The notes beneath the pieces are model-generated. The model searched no databases. It saw nothing but the letters and a program-made list of their open reading frames with translations, and had not been told where the DNA came from. Shown here one piece after another: positions 20,005-33,112 of a stretch of 64,000 bases of DNA. Position numbers and translations under genes: made by a program. How positions within the stretch are numbered: the stretch's first letter is position 1; the number at the start of each line of letters is the position of its first letter. This stretch comes from Breviolum minutum Mf 1.05b.01. Its lineage: Eukaryota > Sar > Dinophyceae > Suessiales > Symbiodiniaceae. The stretch is taken from contig DF239393.1 of assembly GCA_000507305.1 (NCBI GenBank), positions 124,001-188,000 of the forward strand. The letters run 5' to 3'.

Positions 20005-23000
20005 TCAGCCACCTGTCCTTCTGGCTGCACACATGATATGCCGCCCATTGGCGGTTCGACGCAGCCGCGGTCCCAAGGAAGTCAAGAGCTCAACAATGCG
20101 GCGTTCCTCCTGACCGGCGGCTGTTGGTTTCCCGCAACAACGGGTGGCAAAACACGAGGAAGATGGGAGGTTGGTTGTGATTCATGTTGGTCCGTATTTT
20201 GAGGGAGCGTTGCGTCACAAGGGGTACAGTAAGTGGATACAGTTGAGGTAACTTGTTATGACGCACTTCTACACTATAGACATGGGTTAGGGATCCCGAG
20301 CTAAACCGAAGGCACGCGCAGTGAAAAAAAGACAAGCATCTGCTCTATCAAGAAAGTCAGATTAAATCATCATAATCTACTAGGGCCCGGGTACAGCATT
20401 GACATTTCAAAGCCTGAGGTTGTAGCAACATAGAAGATAAAACTCTGACCAGAGTGAGTGGGTTAGGAGATGTTTTGTTCATTTAAGGCCTTGCCATGGA
20501 AGATATTGAATCAGAGAAGCGGTAAGCTCCAGTTCGAATTTTGCCTTTCAGAGTGGGAAAAAACAACTAATTACTGTACCCTTATTCACACACACATATT
20601 CAGTTTAACATGCCGGCAATGACACTTCCTTGTGTCTATATATATTTCTATTGGAGGTAAAATCTATGAATAAAGGTATGAGGATTCTGGTGAAATGACA
20701 ATGACTCCATTCATCATCTATGATTACACGATTCATGGAACTCAGAGCTCCCCCCACCTAAAGGGACGGTTCCCGCCCCGAAGCACCTCGGCACCGGTGC
20801 AGCCTGCAATGGCACGTTGCACGATGTAGTTTCCAAAGCGGTCCTGAAGATTCCATGGGTCTTGTTTTGGGGGGGGACACCAAAAAAAAGATGTCTAGAT
20901 TCGCTCACCCCCCCCCAAAAAAAAAATGGAACCCCAAAGAATGGACCATTTCGAAAGGAAAGGAACCATCTTCCACCTTTAGATTTTCAGATACAGATCT
21001 TTTTTATAAGGATTTTGTCCAAAGGAACCCACCAACATTTACAGTACTCACAAACTAATGCTTAACTGAACGTCTTAGGTCTTCCTGAAACAAACTTGAC
21101 ATTCTTGGCATGGAATCCTTTTCCGAAAGGAGATGCTGGATTGCCAGATCCCTAATTTTTCTGGTACCATGGTTCATGACTGGGTCTTTTGACAAAGATT
21201 TTGGGAGGCCCTGAAAACTGATCAGCGCAACCCATTGCCATGACATTTTTTGTTTCTCTATTAAGGTTGACGGACATCTTCGGTATATAGTATGAACAAT
21301 AATGAGAACTAGTCCCAGAAAGAAACTATGTGAGAAATCATCCATTTTTTCTTACTTCTTGGGATGTCCAGGATACTTAATATATTTCTTATGTAGATTA
21401 TGTAATTTCCCATGCGTAGTTATTATATATAAAGGAGTTCCAGAGTTCTGATCTTTCGGATCGTACTCTGAACCCGAACTCACAGCTGAGAAAAGTGAAA
21501 CTTGCTTTTCCTTTTGGAATGGATGAAGCCCTGTTGCAATTTACCGAAGCAATTTACTGAGCCATGGAGATCGTTGCCTTTCTGTCTAACAGTATGTGAT
21601 ATGGAGACCTTTGCTAGTCAAGAACGCGTGTATACACACAGAAAATCTGTACGTAGCCATGTATACTCCCCCGAAAACTAACATACAGTTTTTCATCTGA
21701 AATATTAGTGGAAGATTACTTTCCTCTTGAAATGGCCCCTTCTTATGGGCAGAAACATATATCTCGGTTGATCCGCTTTGTCTAGTCTAACCGATTTGCA
21801 TCAAAATCATCTACGTACCTAGTACTTACTTCAAAACTTCTGTACTGATGAAAGATTTTAATGGGTCTAAATCAATTCAGGTGAAACATCCTTTCATATG
21901 ATATGTTTTAAAAAAAAACTTACGTATCTGAATATATGTGTTTGTGCCTGAGCCGTATACATGACATATGTGCTCGTTTAAGCCATGTGTTTTCTCCATG
22001 AAAAGCCCTTCTTTTCATGATTCCGAGGAACTAAGGCAATGAGGGAAAAAACGGAGGTCGTTCCCTCCCCCAGCAGGGCAGCCATGACTGCAGCACCTGC
22101 AGGTGTGGTATCCCTGATGATAATGAATATCATTGAATATCTACCACATCTACCACATCTACCCTCCAGAGATGAACTTGAAAATTGGGGCCCTGTTGGA
22201 AAGGTAGCATGGAAAAACAGCTGGTTCCAAGTTGATCGGTTGTTGATTGATCTTACAGTCTTACACCTTTTTTGGAGGCCATCCTCGAGCTAATCGGATT
22301 CTGAACTACAGAGGCCTCTCAACCACCATTGCCGAATCATTGCCTAATATCAAATCCTAAAGTCCAAAGAAACACTCATGGATGGTCAACCTTACCCCCC
22401 CCCCAAACGTACCCCCCTTGGAAATAAGCATTGATGTTTATTTGTTGACTCCAAGTCAACCTACCCCACCCTAAGGTCACCCCCCTTCAGAAAGAAGTGT
22501 TCAACACAACCTTAAACTAAGGCCAGTATTTCTGGTTTTCGACAGGCTGAATTGTTGTTACAAGTGTTGGAAGATCTACCAAGCTTCCAAAAGCGAAGCT
22601 TGACAGCCTGTCAGCTGTCAAGGTGTGAAGGAATTCACTCAGGAGTTGAACATGGAACTCATGGAACAAAGAGTTTCTACTCCACAATAAGGCCCCCAAA
22701 AAAACGCCCACAACCTCAATCCCCCTGCATTGTCGTCAAGCACAAGGCACGCTCCCCTTGGAGGGTGCTGGTTCCACTGAGGGTCTCTAGGCATTGGTCT
22801 ACCACCAGGCTGGCGTGGCGATTCCTGGCATAGACCTGGGAGAGTTTTAAGCGTGGTGAACTGTCCGAAGCCTGTGGATGCTGAGATAAACCACTTGTCA
22901 ACACATGCAATATGAAAACGGTGTGTATTTTTCCAAATGGGGAATCTCTTGCTCAAGGATGGGAATATCTCAGAAGATTAGTTAAAGTTCTCCATTTCGG

Positions 23001-26000
23001 ACAGGTTGTTTTTCACATACACTCTCCAAAACCAACAGCAAGTTTACAACCCCTGAAAATTTCTGGTTCAAAGACACCATCCCTTTCCTGTTCAGATAAC
23101 TTCATATAACTTCTAAGTCATTCTAGGGAGCTCTAAAATCAAAAAATCTTGGGAGTTTAGTCATACCATCTACACTCCCGAAAAAAAACTAACAGCTCGT
23201 CTCTGAAAACTGGTGGTTATATAGGAGATTTGTCAAAAAGGGGAGGGCTTCTCAGAATCCAACCGGATCACAACACGACACAAAAAAAATCTTCCAAATC
23301 TCCAGGGTACCAGCAACTTCCCTTCCTCTGCGAAGAGTGCCACGATACGCTTCAGTTGCTCCTGGCTGCCATGTACCAACAAGGCCCGCAGCACGTTGTG
23401 GCCGTAGGCGTCGGTGACCAAACGCTCCAAGTTATCTGGCCTTCCAAACCACAACACGTCGATGTACCAGGTAGGTGGCTACCGGTGGAAGATTGGATAT
23501 CAGGTAATTATGTAAAATACTATTTTTTGTCTATTCAATGTGAATCTTATGAATTCAAACTTTTGCAAAAACCTATATTCAATATTGCCTTTTGAAAATG
23601 TTTTGGTTCATTTATCTAATTATAAAACCAGCTCCTTGCTTGGAAGGGAGAGCTCTGAGCTGTTTGAAGGGACCTAAGGACCATCAACTCCACCAACTAG
23701 GCATACCTCTGTTGGGATGTACACAGGTTACGTGCTAAAAGCTGTGAAATAAGGGACAACTTTAATAAATATGATGTTTTTTCCACGTTGGCATGATAGT
23801 CCCTTCAAAAAACAACAGATGCAGTGTTGCTGCATACACCTCTACTTCATCTGGTTGGTCTACCAGTTGTCAGTATCCCTATTTTAAAAAAACAACATCA
23901 CTTTCTTGCTGCAATTGATTCGCGAAGTCGATTCATGGCATCTTCTCCAAAGCTGTCCCTCTCAAGATTCCTAGCTACTAGGTGATGCTCCCTACCCACC
24001 CAAACAGTTTACAATTATATAATGCTACAACAATACATTCTGCCTTTGATTCATACAACATGAATAGAAAAACATGTTCCACCAACGGCACCTTAGGGGG
24101 GTCGCAAAGGTTAGAAGCTTTGATCATATCACTGTTGACAAAACCCTGCTTCACAACCTGCCCCTTATGAAGGGGGTAGCCTTTATTAGGCCAACTACGA
24201 GGGCCAAGGAGTTGAATGATTTCAACCTTCAAACCTCAACAATGGCAGCATTTTTCTGACAGATTTTGGCACCTCAAGAGCTTCTCAATGAGTTCAGACA
24301 TATGATTGGAATGGCAATGTTCGATCAAGCGCTGTAACACGCGGCATGAATACCTCAGCACAGGTTGTTTTGTGGATTTGGGTCACTTTGTAGGATGTAT
24401 TTCCATCCATTTCCAACCCCCTTCTGTTTGTTTGGTTTGTTTCGCTGTGCACATGGAATCCATTCATGCTTGGGAAGCTCAAGGTACACATCCAAGGCAG
24501 CTACCAAGGCATGATTTTTCAGTTCCTGCACGGACTTGGTAAAGGAGGGGGCATCCCTAGTGGCATAGATCCTACCACAGGACCTTCCAGTCGGGGTGCC
24601 GTCCTGAGCAACCCTAAGGGGATGGTGAAATTTGACATCCGTTCAACGGAACCATGGAAGGCACCCAAACTGGAAGGTCCAAGTATGTAACCTCCCTGAA
24701 ACAATCCCGAAATGAGTTTATACCTGAAAATTGAGGTCTAGAAGACGATCCTATCCTTTTGGGGATAGGAAGCCTATTTTCAGGTTCAAAGTGCTTAGTT
24801 TTTTGGGGGATGTAATCATTTGTGCCTTGGGTACACGGGGCTATTGCCATCTATTTCTTACGCCAAGGAAAAAAGGATTTGGAAAAAATGGCATTGGCAC
24901 ATTGAAAAAAATTGGCCTTCACAAAAATCAGGAGCACTAAACAATCACAAAGACCTTGGCTAGTTGGTGGTTTCAACCTTTTTGTTGAAAAATATGCAAC
25001 CGTCAGATTGGGAATCATCTTCCCCAAGGATCGGGGTCTTAAATGACAAAAAATCTTTGAGTTGCCACCACCTAGTTATTTTATCAGCCCCTTCCGGTTC
25101 CAGGTTCCAAAAAAAAACCTAAGGGAATGGTGAATTGACACCCGTGTTTCACGGAAGCATCAATCCCCAGACACCTTACTATCGCCATTCCTTCAACCAA
25201 AAAAAAACGGGTGCTTGGAATTCGGAACTTGGCCTCAAGTTAAAGAGTGAATGAAATGGAGTTTCCTGGTTCCCTTGCTAGGTGGTAGGTAGCACATAAT
25301 CACCCAACGGGCAACATATAAGTGGTATATAAGTGGTATATATTGCCTTTTGGGCCCATGTTTTCGCATGTTTTTTACAGACTCCAGATAGCTGGCCCTC
25401 TTTGGTGGGGTGACAATATGCCCTCATAGCGTCCCTAACGTTTACTTTATGCAAAAAAAATCTCCCTTTGAACTTCTGCCAATTTACCGCAGCTGCAAAA
25501 AAGTAGATAACACCAAATCCCGTTTAGTTGATTCCCACCTACCTTTTCTTAGCAATTGCCTTTCGCCCAAAGTCCCAGTGTAGCTGTTTATCCCGGTTGC
25601 CAACCCCCCCGTGTCCGAGGCAATAAAGGCCACGGCCGCTGGTGACAAAAGCTCGACACACTTCTGAAGCACCTTGAAGGAACACAGGGAAGGGATGATG
25701 CATCAAGATGAGGGAAGGGACCGGTAACAAAGGATGGATATGGGAAACTGAAAGGCAGGTTCTGTAAGAAACTTTCGGAGTTAGGAATCATCTTGTTGGG
25801 TCTGGGCCACATTGAGCGGAGGCTCATCTGGAGTTTGTAACGGAATGATCAACCAAACATAGGAGTCTGTATATGCTATATATATATATTATATATATAT
25901 ATATATTATATCATATATATCCATATAACATATGTTATGTTTCTGCTTCACGTTCTGGATTTTGCCGTCAAGAAGTTGGAAACCCTCAATCTGGGCATCC

Positions 26001-29000
26001 CCTCAGCAAATGTGCTGTCTTCATCTGAAGTTTCTTCAGAGGTTTCTGTACATAGGCATACACCCTCCAAAATCTATATATATATACATATATATATATA
26101 TATGTAAATAACATGGAACCCGAAAAATGAAGGTTTGAGGCTGATTTTCAAGTTTTTTAGCCACTAGCCGTTGGGGGAGCACAATTTGAAACTTCATCCC
26201 ACCATTGCCGCGGCACAAAGTTTCCATGAAGATGTTGGCTACAGGACAGCACTTTACCTCAACACAACAAGCATGAACGTCATGGTTTGAAGAATGGCTT
26301 GATGACAGAAGCTCACCCTGGTGGTTTCCATCGTGAAAATTGTGGCTTGATTTGTGAATTGTGTGGGTTGGCTTGATTTGATTAATGTACGTCAACAATA
26401 GGGTTTGATTTATATGTCCGTAATGGGTTGTCATCAAATCATGCCTTTTCAATCTCGTTACCCTCGACAGACCTAGCTTTTCAAGCAAAAGAACTTGGAG
26501 AAGCTCACATCAAAAAATGGCCTCCAACACGATTTTTAGCCCAAAAGCAACGAAGGTGATCTGGGACCCCCAATCTTATCATAGCATCCGTGGTGTATTC
26601 CTTGGCACCCCGCGAACCCATGACCTCCCGGGAGATGCCGAGAGGCCTTTTAGCTCCTCCTTGAAGCAATCTTGCAACCTGGGTCGCAGTCGCTGAAGTG
26701 TTTGTTGGTAGTGAATCACGCTTACATAAACAGTTGAGTACCATGGCGATTCTTTTTTCTGAAACCTTGGCTGGATTTTACCTTACTCTGATTGAGTGTA
26801 AGTCTAAGTGGTGATCGTGAACCATGGTGATCCCGCGTCGCCATTTTTTATTCTTTATGGGTGCTTCCCGTGATAAGTGGCTGATAGTCAATTAAGTCAA
26901 CATAAACATCTACTGTATATACGCTGTGTAATTCTTCCATGAAAATGGCCCATGTTCAGCTGGCTATTTGGCAGTCACTTGTTGCTGGGATACCCGTCAT
27001 TAAACAGATTTCTTGGGGTTTTGCACATCATCAAGGCTCGACCAATTCACAACACTTTTCAGTGGAGCTTGCAAGTCCATAACCCTACAAATCACTCCAT
27101 ATTGCGATGGCTACACCCTGGAAGATTAACCATTGTGTTCCATAAAATTCATCCAATTGAAAAGGAAAATCATCTAAACCATCCACCATGATTTTCACTG
27201 TGTGGAAAACTTCGGGCTTTATACAGATCCAGATACATCCACTTACTTTCCATACCTGAAAAGTCCTTTGATGCTGTTTGAATTAGCTGATTTCAAAAAA
27301 AACATCTCCACACGTGGAAACTGGGAAGCCTGTAGGATCATGCCAATTAGTATCTGCTTAATAACCATGGTGATCGTTTTCGTCCCCTAAGGATCGGGTT
27401 GTGGGACCCCCTTGCAAAAGTCCTTTTCATGGCTCATACATGTGTGGTTTGAGCTCCAAGACACTCGGCAGTGCCCTCAGAGGTCTCAAGAGCTTGTTGA
27501 AGCACCCAACAGCCACGCTTGTCACGGGTCAACTTCAACAACGAACCTGCCAGGAAAACATAGTATAGTCTATATACCATGTTTTAGGCAACTTTGGCTG
27601 GTTTCTAAGGGTAAAGTTGATGGAGATTAAAACAGCAACTTGTTTTCCAGGTGGCTGTACTATCTCTTCAACCTCTCTCGGCTAATTGCCCAGCATCAGA
27701 CACCTCCCCAATCGAACAGCATGGATTGATTATTAGTCTTGCGGTCAACATCAATGAAGGCTTACAAATCACCCTACCTACAATTTGTATCTTGGTATCT
27801 ATCCTGCGGCATGTTTTTCAACAAAGGTGCATGGAGTGCATGGATACCCAGAATCAAGATATCTTCAAAGAGTTTGCCTCGATTCAAACCTCGATTTTTA
27901 GTATATCTCTTGGTCCAATTCCCAAGGGATTCATTTGGGACTCGGATCCAGACGATGCTTCGAGCAGGACCTATATAGATGGCTGGACAAAAAATCAGTG
28001 TCAGGAAAGTTGATAGAAGCCAAAGCTAAATTTCGCCAGTATCATTGTTAAAAGGCAATATCTAGCTCAAATCTCGGAATTTTCTCGCTGCCAGCACGAC
28101 ATGTCACTATACAATACTGATTGACGTTGTGGTCCCAGGAAGCCATCAAATAAAGGAACGAGTCGGTGATACTGTATCCATCCTTCACATCCATCCTTCA
28201 CAAGAACGTTACCATCACACGTGCAACCATCCCCTTTACAATGTCAAAGATTTGGCCCTGAATCAAGCTGCTAAAGCCTGGTTGCGGCATGTTTCCCAAG
28301 ATGTACAGGGGACAAATCTGCCTTCACAGACAGGGAGAGTATCCCTCTTGTCGTAGGATTTCGTTTAATTTCTACCTGTTTATATACCTAAACTACTAAC
28401 AATACATATTGGGTGTGGCCCCCTCCCATTTTTAGTAAGGGATTCCAACCAAAACCTCCACCACCCCCTGGCCTTTCAGTCCCGCGACCAGTTTCCTCCG
28501 CAACTCCTGTTGTAACGTTGGCAGCTGCAACAGCTGACAGAGCACCGGAGCAGCAAAGGCGTCACAGGCCAAACGCGACATGTCCGAGAGAAAGGTGGAG
28601 GCCACGTCCCAACAAAAGGCCTCAGCAATATTTCACATCCGCAAAAATGGTGGCAGGATGTACAAGAGTTCGATCATCATCTTGTATATATATATATATA
28701 TAGATATAATGATATAGATAAATGAAAATACATATCTATTTAGATATAGATACATGTAAATAAATCTAGATACATATACATATATACATTCTGCATAAAG
28801 GTTACATGTTAAGTTCTATCCAAAAGCAGCTTAATTTTGCTCCTTCAATGCCCTTTCATTTTTTGGTTCTCAAAGAATAACTCCAAGGAACATCAAAGGC
28901 GGAACCCGTGAGGCAATCAAACTGTCCTGCAATGAGCTCAGAGCCCTCCTTGCTGCGTAATGCCATGGTCATCTTCCTCGCAAAAATCATCATAGGACAA

Positions 29001-29130
29001 AATAGGTGGTCTTTCCCCGCTTCTTTTAAAAATGTTGGAGTAAAAAGGACAGATGCATAAATTGTCGTGTTTTTATTGTATATATTCAAAATAATATATA
29101 TATATATATACATACATGATATTAAATATC

Positions 29131-29164
<34 letters not shown>

Positions 29165-32100
29165 TACATTTGTGTGTGTATGACACCAGAACTTTTCCAC
29201 CTTAAAGGAGCAGAAAAGTATATAACCCCTTCGGACTTCCTTGGAAAAATGGATGAAGCAACTGAAGCAAGCTAAGTTTTAGACCTCATTTCGTAATGTG
29301 GTTGGGCAGGTCTGCTCTCTTCTAAATCACCACCTTGTCAAATTTGGTATAGACTTCAAATCCTTACCTGCGGTATCTATTAAACATGTTGAGCCACCAG
29401 ACTTTTTCTCGCAATCCAGGAACAGAAAAAGGGAAAAAGCTTGCTGAGCAGCCCCTTTTTTTGACAACTTCTATCTGATACAGTATCTGATCTATGGAAC
29501 TCTTCAATCAACTCCGAAAAAAACAACCCTATCGACTTATCGACCGGATGCAATCCAAGGTTCCCTCCCATCTCCACCGTTTCGGGACTGGATTCCACCG
29601 ACGCATCGCCGACGCATCCATAACTGGGTCCAACTGGAGGCACCGGCAGCTGAAGGGCCTTGCTCAAGGGCAAGGGCACACTGGGTGACGTTGGCATCAG
29701 CCCAGGGGGCACCGCCACAGCCAAGCCCGGAGGCACCCGCTGCGGGGTCAGACAGCGCTGCAAGCATTCGGAAAGCTGGGCAGACGCAAAGCCTCGGTCG
29801 GGTGGGCGGGTTTTCAACGGTGGTGGGGCGTCCAAATGAAATACACTACTGAAGTTTAACAGCTCGCCCCTGCAAAATGGTGGTTGGAAGACTACTTTCC
29901 TATTGGGATGGGAACTTTTCAGGGGCTAAGTTAAGCTTTGGGGGGGTACTTCTGGAACTCTGACCAAAAAGTTGTTGTTGTTTGGAAATGCTGACCATAT
30001 TCTTTTCGGAAAAGACAAATTGCAAATTGGACATCCATCCATCCTGAGAAAAAATTTGGGTGGGCAAAAAAGTGTGCTTAGACTTTCTTTTTCTCTCTCA
30101 GGATTTTGTCCCGGCTCGATCAAATCAATTCTATGTAGGAGGCTCATCCACTTTAGTACTGTGAAGGTTCTACCTCATCATTGTTGCTTTCTTATACAAC
30201 TGCAAATTACCACCCGAAAGGTTGTAAGTTCAGCCTCAACCCCCAATACATGAAATCTCAACTGCGTTGGGAGGGATCCCAACTGCGATCCCACGGAGTT
30301 CCATCCTACCACACTTCAAACAGCTCCGCAGTTGACAATAGAATTCAACAAATGGCCTATGAACCACCATTGTTGCTTAATACGGCGGCCTTTAAAGCCT
30401 TGTTGTCAGGCGGATAGCTTTCAAACAGGGCAACTAGGATTCCCATGATGAAGGAGAAGCTGCCTTCGATTCAAACCCACAACTGGAGTTGACTAGAATC
30501 AGGTCATACTATTGACGGCCCTTCCGAAATCCTGCAACGGTTGTCAGATCATTTGCAGTTTTGCAGTATCTGATACGGTGCAAGATTTCAACCATCAACT
30601 GTATCTCCCTTCTATCAAAGTGGGAGGCCCACAAGAATTTCCCCAAGCAACTCAAACTTGGCTCTGCGAAGGATGGCTTGCAGTGTGGATCTAATACCTG
30701 GACACATAACAGGAGGCAAGCCACCTTGAAGAGATTCTGGAAAGATATGATATGAATATATGAGTAGTAGGAAAGTTTCCTTGCCCAAATGGAGAGAGGT
30801 TCCCGTCGCAATTTTCGAAAACTTTTCACACACGTCACAAAGGCTTGAAATTCATGCCAGGGAACGAAAAAATGGAGATGGATGGTACTGTTGACGGCTC
30901 GGAAATCCAGCAAACCAGTTGAGGTCAGTAGTTTATCCCACTATAAACAAGGCTTTCTACATCCCAGGTAGTTAGCCGGATCTCTTCCATCAACAGTATT
31001 TCACTCAAAAGTGACTTCTTCAAAAAAACACAACCCCCTCAAAAAATAAAGGTCAAATTCAGCCACCTCCCAACCAACATCCAGCCATCAACCTCCACGA
31101 CCGAGGCCTTCATAGGTGAGCTGGGCGACATGTCGGAACGGTACCCGGCCGTCATGGCGTGCGCGTCGCGCGTTTCGGCGGTGCGTTCTTCGTTCGTCGT
31201 TTCGGCGGTTTTGTTCTTCCGCCCTCCCAAAAATAGGCGCTTTGGCTGCGGAAGATTGTCCAGTTCATGACCAATCAAAAACATACTGTACCGTAGGTAT
31301 GGTGTATTTACCTACATTTGGTTGATTTTTGTGGCAAATGTATAGGTAAATATACCATACATGGATCCTATGGGAACCAAAGTGAAGGATAGGTTTTTCT
31401 GGTAAGCATAGGCTCTTTTTCTAGATGTTTAGCCTTCCCACTAATCATCGCCTCCTCTCAACAAAGGTCCGGGTCGTTTTGGAAATCGAGCAATAGAAAT
31501 CCGATAAAATTCCAATAGGATCCCAAAAACATTCTATAATCTATACATGTCGCTTTAAAAAATCTCTAAAAATCCACTAACTAAAAGTTTGATGAAAACC
31601 CATCATTTTCAAGGCCTCCAAAGAAGGTATACACTCCCGGAAACTGACATGTTCGCCCCTGAAAATAGGCCTAAACCCAAAAAGGAAACGACTAAGTTTT
31701 CCAACCATCCATTTTCCGGTGCGCAAAATATTAGTTTCAGGGAGGGTAATTCATCCTACACCACCTGGGATGTACAAAACTCCTGCCAAAAAATGCGATA
31801 AAAACCTACCTTTCCCTCAACAGGTGATCAGCCGGATGTCTTCCTGCACCAAGCTTTCACCCTCCGGACGCATCTGGGGAGTTCTGGCCTCCTTGGCTAA
31901 AGAAAGCGGGTTTTTTACTAACCTGAAGTTGAAACAACCTTGGGGAAGAAGATGGGTTTTGACTGATTTTTTTGTTTAACTCACTCTTATGTCCTTGGTG
32001 TATGATGGAAAGTTACTCAAGGGTGGAGTTTTAGAATTTGCACCATCTACTGTTCAGGTGGTCAGTAGAGTTCACCTCAACATTCACGCAGATGTTGTTG

Positions 32101-33044
32101 GATGATGTTCGTTACCGACGCAACGTGATCTTCCAACACCTTCCAGTCGGGGTGCCGAACAATTAAACCCTAAGGAGTTCGCGATGAAGGTTGGTTCTCA
32201 TCATTCTATAGATACGCCCCTTTTGAAAGGGGGAACCTCATAATTTCACACACAAGGGAACATATTAAGTTTGGGTCCTGCCAAAAGCAGGTGGAAAACC
32301 CACTGGATTTGGCAAAGGTTAAATAGGGTTTCCCTTCATCAAAATTTGATAAAATTATGGCTATCCACGTATAGTTCTCAGGGTTCTGCACTGCTGAGCC
32401 GTGCATCGTCACACATCAGATTGTCCACGCTATAGTTCTCAAGGTGTCCCTACCCAACCCATCCGTATTGATTATATATCATTTATCCATTGTTACATGG
32501 GGGTTATAGCCAAACGTTGAGCACCAATGACAGGGTCAACGTTGCGCCTCCACGTTCGCCTCTTGCGCTTCGGGGGCGGCTTGGCCGGATCCGGCATCGC
32601 CGGTGGCTAAGTCCGGGCGGTCGCCCTGGCCCTCGGCATCGGACCTGGCGGATTTTTTTCCTACCAAAATCTATGTCAATCTTGGGGGGTGTAGGTGGTG
32701 GGTTTCCTAACCCATCTTGATATATTAAAATAAAAAACAAGTCATGTGTCAAATTGGATCATTTCCGAATTTTCCCCAGGTAAGGGTGAAAAGAAGCAGT
32801 CAAACATTTTTTGAAGCAACGACTTTGAAAACTCTCCTCAGATTTTTATCTATCAAGTTTTTGCACAAATACTGTTGATGGAAGAAATCCTGCACCACTT
32901 GACATGTACAAAACCCTCTAAATAATGGTAGCTTCTCCATATCAACTGGTTTTCTCGCCGGATCTGCGACCCGCACCTGGACTTATCATCTTCGCCCCCT
33001 TGGGCATGGGCAGCATCTGCGGCCGTTCCCATGGCTTCGCTGAG
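20005..33044 (-). CDS. Pumilio/PUF-family RNA-binding protein gene, multi-exon
   Basis: Exons in order: 32977-33044, 32541-32644, 31093-31223, 29545 to about 29840, 28465-28620, 26610-26678, 25605-25672, 23311-23440, 22724-22835, 20787-20843, 20005-20109 (TGA stop at 20005). Phases match at almost every junction. Early exons are acidic, Ala-rich and Pro-rich. PUF repeats follow: FAAPVLCQLLQ, EVMGSRVLQKCVE, TDAYGHNVLRALLVHG, RHASLVVDQCLE, DRFGNYIVQRAI, and a final helix (RIVELLTSLGPRLRRTANG). PUF proteins bind mRNA 3' UTRs, one base per repeat, and control translation and decay. Only SRxxQ and NYxxQ keep a standard base-reading code here. The gene ends 'AARRTGG'. Donors at 26610 (GG) and 22724 (GA or GG) are non-standard. 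The 5' end was not found; repeats before FAAPV may be missing. Confidence 0.72.
20787..20843 (-). CDS. PUF exon with canonical NYxxQ repeat
   Basis: A 57-nt, phase-0 exon between a CTTCAG acceptor and a GAG/GTGC donor. It encodes DRFGNYIVQRAIAGCTGAE, the best-conserved PUF repeat here, with the N, Y, Q triplet that reads uracil in known PUF proteins. It joins in phase to the terminal exon 20005-20109. Confidence 0.75.
24560..24685. repeat. Short repeat family E in PUF intron
   Basis: GACCTTCCAGTCGGGGTGCC and CCCTAAGGGGATGGTGAAAT, ending AACTGGAAGGTCC, an inverted match to the start. Related pieces occur at 25087-25170, 32129-32185 and 47908-47985. It abuts a family B copy on its right. Confidence 0.5.
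24687..24814. repeat. MITE family B in PUF intron
   Basis: TGTAACCTCCCTGAAACAAT at the left, the core AAGACGATCCTATCCTTTTG, and TTTTTTGGGGGATGTAA at the right. It lies in the intron between PUF exons 25605-25672 and 23311-23440. Confidence 0.6.
24960..25075. repeat. MITE family A in PUF intron
   Basis: CTAGTTGGTGGTTTCAACC at the left and GAGTTGCCACCACCTAG at the right, 116 bp. It lies in the same intron as the family B copy at 24687 (intron 23441-25604). Confidence 0.75.
25876..25925. repeat. AT dinucleotide tract
   Basis: (TA)n with small interruptions. Similar AT-rich microsatellites occur at 28683-28790, 29094-29164 (ending in GT repeats), 40855-40880 and 45520-45660. Confidence 0.9.
26700..28440. 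other. PUF intron without recognisable content
   Basis: The stretch between exons 26610-26678 and 28465-28620. Several frames of 60-120 codons are open, but none gives recognisable sequence or good splice borders. No MITE copy was recognised. Confidence 0.4.
29842..29948. repeat. MITE family B abutting a PUF exon
   Basis: TACACTACTGAAGTTTAACAG at the left and GCTTTGGGGGGGTA at the right. On the minus strand its last bases read ACTTCAG-TAGTGTA, and the Pro-rich PUF exon (29545 to about 29840) starts right after, so the element may supply the 3' splice site. Confidence 0.65.
30886..30998. repeat. MITE family C in PUF intron
   Basis: TACTGTTGACGGCTCGGAAATCC at the left and CTTCCATCAACAGTA at the right; the core has GTTTATCCCACTATAAAC. 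It lies between PUF exons 29545 and 31093. Confidence 0.7.
31295..31360. repeat. Inverted repeat, 25-bp arms
   Basis: GGTATGGTGTATTTACCTAC (31296 on) and its near-complement GTATAGGTAAATATACCATAC (31340-31360) could form a hairpin. The right arm plus ATGGATCCTATGGG recurs at 42902-42932. Confidence 0.6.
31630..31748. repeat. MITE family B in PUF intron
   Basis: TACACTCCCGGAAACTGACATG at the left and TATTAGTTTCAGGGAGGGTA at the right. This copy is close to the family consensus. It lies between PUF exons 31093-31223 and 32541-32644. Confidence 0.7.
32870..32962. repeat. MITE family C, right end missing, 14 bp from a PUF donor site
   Basis: TACTGTTGATGGAAGAAATCC at the left; the copy is lost after TTTTCTCGCCGGAT. 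On the minus strand the PUF exon 32977-33044 ends only 14 bp before it. Confidence 0.55.
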
Positions 33045-33112
33045 CTGTACCACGATCCTTACCAACCGCCCCTAAAAATGTTGGTTTCCAATAGGAAATC
33101 TGCTGATGGACA

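Noticed and set aside
20742..20786. Stop codon at 20742 as the end of the PUF gene
   Set aside because: A phase-0 GT donor at 20787 joins to exon 20005-20109, which continues the PUF fold and has its own stop.
23441..23478. Upstream extension of the PUF exon 23311-23440
   Set aside because: A phase-0 start at 23478 is possible, but the start at 23440 has AG followed by G and fits the phase of the preceding exon.
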